Assembly (NCBI GenBank): GCA_902510475.1
Contig: CABXCC010000002.1
Span: forward strand, 1 to 64,000
Direction of reading: 5' to 3'
DNA from: an uncultured Bacteroidota bacterium
GTDB lineage: Bacteria; Bacteroidota; Bacteroidia; Flavobacteriales; Flavobacteriaceae
DNA length: 64,000 nucleotides
The notes under the pieces were generated by a model, which had not been told where the DNA came from, did not search any database, and saw nothing but the letters and a program-made list of their open reading frames with translations. The position numbers were made by a program, and so were the translations under genes. This document shows, piece after piece, positions 57,599 to 64,000 of this stretch (its first letter is position 1; each line of letters opens with the position of its first letter).

Positions 57599-57606
57599 CA
57601 AAACTA
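57599..57606 (-). promoter_or_regulatory. -7 promoter box (TAGTTTTG) 5 nt before porQ
   Basis: Exact TAnnTTTG match on the minus strand in the 29-nt gap between lon and porQ, separated from the ATG by five bases. No -33 TTG found. Confidence 0.4.
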
Positions 57607-57622
57607 CAATAAAACTAATTTA

Positions 57623-60073
57623 TTATAAATTTTTATGATTTTTAACCTTTTGATTGGTCAGTGCTAATCTAATTACTTCACTCATTTCTGAAACATAATG
57701 AAATTTTAGTCCTTTAATATATTTTTTATTAATCTCATTTACATCAGGTTCATTCTGTTTACACAGGATAATCTCTTTAATTTTAGCTCTTTTTGCTGCA
57801 AGTATTTTTTCTTTAATTCCTCCAACTGGTAACACCTTACCCCTTAATGTAATTTCACCCGTCATTGCCATCCTCGACTTGATCCTTTTTTGAGTAAATA
57901 AAGAAACTAATGAAGTTAACATGGCAATTCCAGCACTAGGTCCATCTTTGGGGGTTGCTCCCTCGGGAACATGAATGTGAATATTGTATTTGTTAAAAAT
58001 TTCTGAATTTATATTAAATTTAGCAGAGTATGATTTAATATATTCCAAAGCGATTTTGGCAGATTCTGTCATGACTTTACCTAGGTTGCCAGTGATTGAT
58101 AACTTTCCCTTTCCTTCTGTCAAAATTGATTCAATAAATAATATGTCACCTCCTACTCTAGTCCAAGCTAATCCAGTAACAACTCCGGCAATTTCGTTAG
58201 ACTCATACTCATCCCTTTGAAGCTTTGAAGGACCCAGTATAGTAGTCATATCGTCTAAACTTATATTCGTGTCGTATTTTACATCAGTTGCAATATTTTT
58301 AGCACAATTTCTAACGATTTTGGCTATATTTTTTTCCAATCCTCTTACTCCGGATTCTCTTGTATAACCTTCAATTAGTTTCTCCATAACCTTACCGCTT
58401 ATTTTTATTTGATTTGGAATTAAGCCGTGTTCTTTTATCTGTTTCGGTAATAAAAATCTTTTTCCAATTTGAATTTTATCCTCGGTTGTATAACCACTAA
58501 CATTTATAATTTCCATTCTATCTAGCAGAGCGGGCTGAATATTAGAAAGATTATTAGAGGTCGCAACAAACATTACCTTAGATAGATCAAACCCCTTTTC
58601 TAAATAATTATCATAAAATTCATTATTTTGTTCTGGGTCCAAAACTTCAAGCATTGCCGATGACGGATCTCCTACGTTTGAAGATGTTAATTTATCAATT
58701 TCGTCAAGAACAAACACAGGATTTGAAGTGTTTGCTTTCTTTATATTTTGAATAATTCTTCCAGGCATTGCACCTATATATGTTTTTCTATGTCCTCTTA
58801 TCTCCGCTTCATCTCTTAATCCACCTAGGGATACTCTCACATACTTTCTCCCAATAGCTTCTGCGATTGATTTACCAAGTGAGGTTTTTCCAACCCCAGG
58901 GGGTCCTTGAAGGCATAAAATCGGAGACTTCATGTCTTTACGCAACTTTAACACTGCTAGATATTCGATAATTCTTTTTTTAACATCTTCTAGACCGAAA
59001 TGATCTCTGTTTAAGATTTTGTTTGCTTTAATCAAATCAAACTTATCTTTTGAAAATTCATTCCAGGGAAGATCTAGTAATAGATCCAAATAATTTCTTT
59101 GAACAGAATATTCGGAAACCTGAGGGTTCATTCTCTGAAGCTTTGAGAGTTCTTTTTCAAAATGAGTTTTAATTTCTATATTCCACTTTTTTACTTTAGC
59201 TCTCTTTTTCATTTCATCAATTTCAGAATCATGACTTACCCCACCAAGTTCTTCCTGAATGGTTTTCATTTGTTGGTGTAGGAAATATTCTCTTTGTTGT
59301 TGACTTAAATCATTTTGAACTTTAGATTGAATGTCATTTTTAATTTTTAATTTTTTAAACTCAACATTCATATGCTTTAATGTTTTTAAAGCTCTTTTTT
59401 GTAAGTCATTAATTTCGAGTAAAGCTTGTTTTTCTTTAACAGGAAGATTTAAATTAGATGACACAAAGTTTATTAGGAACGATTTGCTTTCTATATTTTT
59501 AATGGCAAATGAAGCTTCAGATGGAATATTTGGATTTCTTTTAATTATATCTAGTGATAAGTCTTTTATAGAGTCAATAGTAGCACTAAATTTTGAGTTA
59601 GTGTTTCCTGGATTTTCTTCAGGATAATCCTTTATGTTAGATGTAATGTAGGGAGAATCTGAAATAACTCTCTCAATCTCAAATCTCTTCTTACCTTGAA
59701 TAATAACTGTGGTATTACCGTCCGGCATCTGAAGAACTTTTAAAATCTTTGCAACTGTACCAATAGTGTAAATATCATTCACTTTTGGATCCTCAACACT
59801 TTCATCTTTTTGTGCAACTACACCGATTAATTTATTAAAATTATTAGCGTCTTTTATAAGTTTAATAGACTTATCTCTTGATGCTGTTATTGGAATTACA
59901 ACACCCGGAAATAAAACTGTATTTCTCAGGGATAAAACAGGCAGCGTAGAAGGTAATTCTTCTTTACTAATCTCAATTTCATCCTCCGGCGTCATCAGAG
60001 GAATCAGCTCTGAGTTTTCATCGATATCTTGAGCTGACAAATTGTCAATATTAAATAGATTTTTTTTAGACAT
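57623..60073 (-). CDS. lon: ATP-dependent protease Lon
   Basis: An 816-residue AAA+ serine protease degrading damaged and regulatory proteins. LON substrate-binding domain about 40-240, AAA+ domain with GPPGVGKTS near 391, and protease domain with the catalytic Ser713 in PKDGPSAG and Lys756 in GGIKEK (assigned by the 43-residue Ser-Lys spacing of E. coli Lon). Length is normal. It lies upstream of porQ in the minus run. The 100-nt region before it has a one-mismatch -7 box (TCATTTTG). Confidence 0.97.
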   Translation of the reverse strand: MSKKNLFNIDNLSAQDIDENSELIPLMTPEDEIEISKEELPSTLPVLSLRNTVLFPGVVIPITASRDKSIKLIKDANNFNKLIGVVAQKDESVEDPKVNDIYTIGTVAKILKVLQMPDGNTTVIIQGKKRFEIERVISDSPYITSNIKDYPEENPGNTNSKFSATIDSIKDLSLDIIKRNPNIPSEASFAIKNIESKSFLINFVSSNLNLPVKEKQALLEINDLQKRALKTLKHMNVEFKKLKIKNDIQSKVQNDLSQQQREYFLHQQMKTIQEELGGVSHDSEIDEMKKRAKVKKWNIEIKTHFEKELSKLQRMNPQVSEYSVQRNYLDLLLDLPWNEFSKDKFDLIKANKILNRDHFGLEDVKKRIIEYLAVLKLRKDMKSPILCLQGPPGVGKTSLGKSIAEAIGRKYVRVSLGGLRDEAEIRGHRKTYIGAMPGRIIQNIKKANTSNPVFVLDEIDKLTSSNVGDPSSAMLEVLDPEQNNEFYDNYLEKGFDLSKVMFVATSNNLSNIQPALLDRMEIINVSGYTTEDKIQIGKRFLLPKQIKEHGLIPNQIKISGKVMEKLIEGYTRESGVRGLEKNIAKIVRNCAKNIATDVKYDTNISLDDMTTILGPSKLQRDEYESNEIAGVVTGLAWTRVGGDILFIESILTEGKGKLSITGNLGKVMTESAKIALEYIKSYSAKFNINSEIFNKYNIHIHVPEGATPKDGPSAGIAMLTSLVSLFTQKRIKSRMAMTGEITLRGKVLPVGGIKEKILAAKRAKIKEIILCKQNEPDVNEINKKYIKGLKFHYVSEMSEVIRLALTNQKVKNHKNL

Positions 60074-60173
60074 ATTAAATAAATATTACAAAATGAGTGA
60101 TATCTTATCTGATTTAGAAATTAAAATCATCATTTATAATATATATATTTCAACTACTATGCCATTAAAATAA

Positions 60174-61481
60174 TTAGCTTTTTGACATTTTAAACAGTAA
60201 ATATATTGATGGGATAAACAATAAGGTAAAAAGTAAAATAGCTAGCCTTATACTACCCGTAAATATATCCATAGTTGCATATAATGATGTTCCGATAACA
60301 ATACTTAGTTTTTGTGAAACATCGTAAAAACTAAAGTATGAAGTTGAATACTTTTCATCAATCAATTTAGAATATGTAGATCTAGAAAGAGATTGTATTC
60401 CTCCCATCCCTAAACCTATAAATCCTGCAGCGCAATAGAATTCAAATGGTGTAGACACAAAATAACCAAACAAGCAAATTACAGCCCACAAAACATTTAT
60501 ACCTATTAACGTGTTAATGTTTCCAAAACGATTAGATAATTTAGCTCCTAGATAAGCACCTGCAGCTGCCAATATTTGAATAACTATAATGGCTATTATT
60601 AGACCTGATTGCATAATTTCCTCATTAGACCAACTAATTTCATTTAAATCTGCGCCAAAATAACTTGCCAGCAGAATAATAGTTTGAGTAGGTATGGTGA
60701 AAATGAAAAATGAGAGTAAAAATATTCTAAGTTTTTTATTTGTTTTTAACTGATTTAAAACATCAATTAACTGATTAAATCCACTCAATAATGTTTTGGA
60801 TGAGTATAAGTTTGTCTTTTTTATATTATAGTAACTTTTACCAGGTAAATAGTAAAAGGAATATTGACTAAAAACTAGCCACCAAACACCCACCAAAACA
60901 AATGAAATTTTAACGGCTTGGGTTTTTCCATCAATATTGAAATAATCAGGAAATTGAGTTAATAATAGGCAGAAAATTAGAAGTATGATACTCCCAAGAT
61001 AACCTAAAGAATATCCCTTTGCACTTGTAATATCCTGTTCATCTACATTTGCAATATCAGGTAAATAAGAATTGTAAAAAACTAAGCTACCCCAAAAACC
61101 AACAACCGCGAAGAAATAATAAATCATTCCTAGATCAAAATTGTCTAAATCAAACGTGTATAGTAAAATGCATGAAATTGCTCCAATGAAGCAGAAAATC
61201 TGCATAAATAATTTTTTATAGCCTGTATGATCTGCAATACCAGATAATATTGGAGAAATTACTGCTAAAATTATAAAAGTAAATGAGGACACATAACCAA
61301 TGAATGCATCGTTTTCAATTGAATTGAGCCAAAGAAAATCAACTGGTTCTCCTTTTGTAATACTCTTGAAATAGATAGGAAATATTGCTGTAGAAATAAC
61401 TAGTGGATACACAGAGTTTGCCCAGTCATAAAAGGCCCAAGCATTTAATAATTTTTTATCTCCTTTTTTATAAAGTCTCAT
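60174..61481 (-). CDS. MFS transporter, UMF1/Atg22-like family
   Basis: A 435-residue protein with about 12 transmembrane helices. It begins LLNAWAFYDWANSVYPLVI, the typical N-terminal block of the UMF1 (Atg22-like) MFS family, and has GLGMGGIQSLSRSTYSKL in the C-terminal half. Substrates are unknown in bacteria; the yeast member exports amino acids from the vacuole. Single-gene unit, divergent from msrB. Confidence 0.88.
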   Translation of the reverse strand: MRLYKKGDKKLLNAWAFYDWANSVYPLVISTAIFPIYFKSITKGEPVDFLWLNSIENDAFIGYVSSFTFIILAVISPILSGIADHTGYKKLFMQIFCFIGAISCILLYTFDLDNFDLGMIYYFFAVVGFWGSLVFYNSYLPDIANVDEQDITSAKGYSLGYLGSIILLIFCLLLTQFPDYFNIDGKTQAVKISFVLVGVWWLVFSQYSFYYLPGKSYYNIKKTNLYSSKTLLSGFNQLIDVLNQLKTNKKLRIFLLSFFIFTIPTQTIILLASYFGADLNEISWSNEEIMQSGLIIAIIVIQILAAAGAYLGAKLSNRFGNINTLIGINVLWAVICLFGYFVSTPFEFYCAAGFIGLGMGGIQSLSRSTYSKLIDEKYSTSYFSFYDVSQKLSIVIGTSLYATMDIFTGSIRLAILLFTLLFIPSIYLLFKMSKS

Positions 61482-61491
61482 TTAATTAAAA

Positions 61492-61499
61492 TAAATTTG
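61492..61499 (+). promoter_or_regulatory. -7 promoter box (TAAATTTG) for msrB
   Basis: Exact TAnnTTTG match 57 nt before the msrB ATG in the gap to the divergent MFS gene. No -33 TTG at the usual spacing. Confidence 0.4.
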
Positions 61500-61556
61500 C
61501 ATTGTTATAAAGAGTCATTAATATAATAATATTTTAATCATTTATTTAACTTAATT

Positions 61557-62057
61557 ATGATGAAAAATTACTTACTGTCATTTATTTTACTTTTTACAGC
61601 TACAACTAAACTTATATCTCAAAATAAATCATATTCAAAAGACAAAATAATGAGTGAAAAAAAAATAATTAAATCTGATAAGGAATGGAAAGAAATTTTA
61701 AGTGAAGAAGAATTTCATATTTTAAGAAATAAAGGGACAGAATACCCTCATACAGGAAAATACAATCTTCATTTTGAAAATGGTGTTTATAATTGTAATG
61801 GCTGCAATACTCCATTATTTGAAAGTGATCAAAAATTTGAATCTGATTGTGGTTGGCCAAGTTTTGACGATGCAATAGAGGGTACTGTGAAATATGTTGA
61901 TGATTTTTCTCATAACATGGTAAGAACAGAAATTGTATGTGTTAGATGTGACGGTCATTTAGGTCATGTTTTTGATGATGGACCCACGGATACAGGTAAA
62001 AGGTATTGTGTAAATTCAATCAGTATAGATTTTAAAAAAAACCCAAATAAAAAATAA
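61557..62057 (+). CDS. msrB: Exported peptide-methionine (R)-S-oxide reductase
   Basis: A 166-residue enzyme reducing methionine-R-sulfoxide in proteins. The structural zinc is held by Cys80/Cys83 and Cys128/Cys131; the catalytic Cys151 lies in RYCVNSISIDF and CGWPSF starts at Cys98. The first 21 residues are a hydrophobic export signal ending at SQN, so it probably acts in the envelope; an internal Met at 32 could give a cytosolic form. lpdA follows after 3 nt. Confidence 0.95.
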   Translation: MMKNYLLSFILLFTATTKLISQNKSYSKDKIMSEKKIIKSDKEWKEILSEEEFHILRNKGTEYPHTGKYNLHFENGVYNCNGCNTPLFESDQKFESDCGWPSFDDAIEGTVKYVDDFSHNMVRTEIVCVRCDGHLGHVFDDGPTDTGKRYCVNSISIDFKKNPNKK

Positions 62058-62060
62058 TAT

Positions 62061-63437
62061 ATGAGTAATTATGATGTAATAGTTTTAGGAAGTGGTCCAG
62101 GGGGCTATGTTACTGCAATTAGAGCTTCTCAATTAGGCTTAAAAACTGCAGTTGTAGAAAAAGAAAGTTTAGGTGGTGTTTGTTTGAATTGGGGCTGTAT
62201 TCCTACAAAAGCTTTATTAAAATCAGCACAGGTATTTGAATACTTAAATCACGCTGACGATTATGGGTTATCCGCTGACAATGTAACTCAGGATTTTAAA
62301 AAAATTATTGAAAGAAGTAGAAATGTCGCATCCGGAATGAGTAAAGGAGTTACTTTTTTAATGAAGAAAAATAAAATTGATGTACTTAAAGGATTTGGCA
62401 AAGTGAAAAAAAACAATATTGTTTCGGTGGATGGCAATGAATATACTTCGAAGCATATAATTATAGCAACTGGAGCAAGATCCAGGATCCTACCCTCCAT
62501 TGAACAGGATGGAAAACAAGTTATCGGATATCGTGAAGCAATGACTTTAGAAAAACAACCAAAGAGCATTACAATTGTTGGCTCTGGTGCAATTGGAATC
62601 GAATTTGCATATTTCTATAATAGTATAGGTACCGATGTAACTGTTGTTGAATACTTACCAAATATCGTCCCTTTAGAAGACAGTGATATTTCAAAAGAAT
62701 TAGAAAAATCGTTCAAAAAGAAGGGTATAAAAATTATGACATCATCTGAAGTGATGTCTGTTGATAAAACCAAAAATAAAGTGATCGCACTGGTTAAAAA
62801 TAATGGTGAAGAAATAAAGATTGAATCTGAAATCCTACTTTCAGCAGTTGGAATTAAATCTAATATAGAAAATATTGGATTAGAAGAAGTTGGGATTGCA
62901 ACAGATAAGGATAAAATCCTAGTTGATAAATATTATTCTACTAATATTCCTGGATACTATGCGATTGGTGATGTAGTAGCAGGTCCAGCTTTAGCTCATG
63001 TTGCTTCTGCTGAAGGAATACTATGTGTTGAAAAAATTGCTGGTCACAATGTTACTCCTATTGATTATGGAAATATCCCTGGATGCACATATTGCAGTCC
63101 TGAAATATCAAGTGTTGGATTAACCGAGAAACAAGCAGTTGAAAAAGGTTATAAAATTAAAGTCGGAAAATTTCCTTTTTCTGCCTCTGGTAAAGCTAGC
63201 GCTTCAGGTACAAAAGAAGGATTTGTCAAGGTAATATTTGATGAAAAATATGGTGAATGGCTTGGGTGTCATATGATTGGTGCTGGTGTTACAGATATGA
63301 TAGCTGAAGCAGTATTGGGTAGAAAACTTGAAACAACAGGAACGGAAGTCTTAAAAGCTATTCATCCACATCCGACAATGTCAGAGGCTGTAATGGAAGC
63401 TGTAGCAGATGCATATGATGAGGTTATTCATCTTTAG
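62061..63437 (+). CDS. lpdA: Dihydrolipoyl dehydrogenase (E3)
   Basis: A 458-residue FAD-disulfide oxidoreductase reoxidising lipoamide in 2-oxoacid dehydrogenase and glycine cleavage complexes. FAD motif GSGPGGY at 10-16, redox disulfide Cys41-Cys46 in GGVCLNWGCIPTK, NAD motif VGSGAIGIEFA and the C-terminal catalytic HPHPTMSEAV. It would serve the E1 and gcvT products encoded in this window. Its last 14 bp overlap aroQ on the other strand. Confidence 0.97.
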   Translation: MSNYDVIVLGSGPGGYVTAIRASQLGLKTAVVEKESLGGVCLNWGCIPTKALLKSAQVFEYLNHADDYGLSADNVTQDFKKIIERSRNVASGMSKGVTFLMKKNKIDVLKGFGKVKKNNIVSVDGNEYTSKHIIIATGARSRILPSIEQDGKQVIGYREAMTLEKQPKSITIVGSGAIGIEFAYFYNSIGTDVTVVEYLPNIVPLEDSDISKELEKSFKKKGIKIMTSSEVMSVDKTKNKVIALVKNNGEEIKIESEILLSAVGIKSNIENIGLEEVGIATDKDKILVDKYYSTNIPGYYAIGDVVAGPALAHVASAEGILCVEKIAGHNVTPIDYGNIPGCTYCSPEISSVGLTEKQAVEKGYKIKVGKFPFSASGKASASGTKEGFVKVIFDEKYGEWLGCHMIGAGVTDMIAEAVLGRKLETTGTEVLKAIHPHPTMSEAVMEAVADAYDEVIHL

Positions 63438-63849
63438 TAAATGCTTGAATTGCTAAATCGTAAGATTTAAGTCCAAAACCACAAATAACCCCCTGAACAT
63501 TCTTAGAAATCAGAGACTTATGCCTTATTTCCTCCCTGGAGTAAATATTGGAGATATGAACCTCAATCACCGGAGTTTCAATTGCAGATATCGCATCTGC
63601 AATTCCAATAGATGTATGTGTGTAAGCCGCTGCATTTAAAATTATGCCCGAATATGAAAAGCCAACTTCCTGTAACTTATCAATTATTTCACCTTCGATA
63701 TTGGATTGATAGTAATCAATTTGAAAATGAGGATAAGACTTTTTAAGCTCAACAAGATAGTTATCGAAGGATACATCGCCATATATACTAGTTTCTCTTT
63801 TTCCTAAAAGATTTAAATTTGGACCGTTTATGATGATAATATTTTTCAT
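63424..63849 (-). CDS. aroQ: Type II 3-dehydroquinate dehydratase
   Basis: A 141-residue dodecamer-forming enzyme of the shikimate pathway. NGPNLNLLGKRE is at 8-19, with catalytic Tyr23 in IYG, substrate-binding Asn72 in LNAAAYTHTS and catalytic His98 in EVHISN. A TAAATTTA box lies 4 nt before the ATG. It is divergent from xerD, a common pairing in Flavobacteriia. Confidence 0.97.
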   Translation of the reverse strand: MKNIIIINGPNLNLLGKRETSIYGDVSFDNYLVELKKSYPHFQIDYYQSNIEGEIIDKLQEVGFSYSGIILNAAAYTHTSIGIADAISAIETPVIEVHISNIYSREEIRHKSLISKNVQGVICGFGLKSYDLAIQAFTKDE

Positions 63850-63887
63850 TTCGTAAATTTATTAAAATTAGAATATATTAGAACAAT

Positions 63888-64000
63888 ATGAACTGGAAAG
63901 ATTCAATTAATGATTTTAAAGATTATTTAAGAATCGAAAGGGGTTTAAGCAACAACTCTGTTTTAAGTTATGAGAATGATTTAAAAAAGTTAAGTAATTT
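63888..64000 (+). CDS. xerD: Tyrosine recombinase XerD, N-terminal fragment
   Basis: Thirty-seven residues from the ATG to the window edge, beginning MNWKDSINDFKDYLRIE and continuing RGLSNNSVLSYENDL. This matches the SAM-like core-binding domain at the start of XerC/XerD recombinases, and the position divergent from aroQ supports xerD. The catalytic domain lies outside the window, so XerD versus XerC is not fully settled. Cut by the window edge only. Confidence 0.8.
   Translation, partial: MNWKDSINDFKDYLRIERGLSNNSVLSYENDLKKLSN

Overview
The window looks like a chromosomal piece of an AT-rich member of the Bacteroidota, most likely the class Flavobacteriia. Several independent markers point there: a PorQ homologue (type IX secretion), BshA (bacillithiol synthesis), a fused E1 alpha/beta 2-oxoacid dehydrogenase, a NagZ-like hydrolase fused to a serine hydrolase, a DUF3822 protein beside rsmD, an RNase P RNA, and promoters of the Bacteroidota TAnnTTTG type in place of a Shine-Dalgarno/sigma70 style. 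The organism cannot be named from the sequence. I see no insertion sequence, prophage, CRISPR array, integron or defence island, and no clear pseudogene. The window is a compact core-genome segment with one partial gene at each end (a helicase N-terminus on the minus strand and a XerD N-terminus on the plus strand).

Layout. 1-9.2 kb: partial helicase, fused E1, a short plus operon (2OG/Fe(II) oxygenase, SUI1/eIF1-like protein, nucleoside phosphorylase), then a minus operon aroC - dicarboxylate symporter - ung, and dld. 9.2-19.7 kb: one long minus run reading amiC, an MCE/MlaD protein, a membrane Fe-S protein, a HAD protein, a CCG-domain Fe-S protein, a conserved unknown, NagZ/beta-lactamase fusion, bshA and a GH109 family protein. 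19.7-28.5 kb: lptD, ridA, a BadF-type kinase, gap, pfkA, tsaD, rsmE and an AI-2E family permease. 28.5-36.8 kb: a three-tRNA operon (Ser, Pro, Arg), pgpH, a thiolase, an NlpC/P60 protein, a TPR protein and gyrA. 37-47.8 kb: clpC, hutH, gcvT, yebC, an acyltransferase, kdsB, a RecD-like helicase, an unknown two-TM protein, DUF3822 and rsmD. 47.8-64 kb: rnpB, dnaX, ppx, pdxH, rnz, pyrB, pyrR, rpsA, cmk, porQ, lon, an MFS permease, msrB, lpdA, aroQ and xerD.

The genes cover envelope building (lptD, kdsB, amiC, MCE protein, acyltransferase, porQ), cell-wall amino-sugar salvage (amidase, NagZ-like enzyme, GlcNAc-type kinase), central carbon metabolism (pfkA, gap, E1, lpdA, dld, thiolase), information processing (gyrA, dnaX, rpsA, rnpB, rsmD, rsmE, tsaD, tRNAs) and protein quality control (clpC, lon, msrB).

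I found no convincing new multi-gene system. The most interesting signals are at the DNA level. Nine genes carry a TAnnTTTG-like box only 4-5 nt before the start codon, which suggests leaderless transcripts. All eight protein-coding convergent gene pairs overlap or abut. rsmD and rnpB share a terminator whose stem is partly rsmD coding sequence. A perfect inverted repeat sits directly before pyrR.
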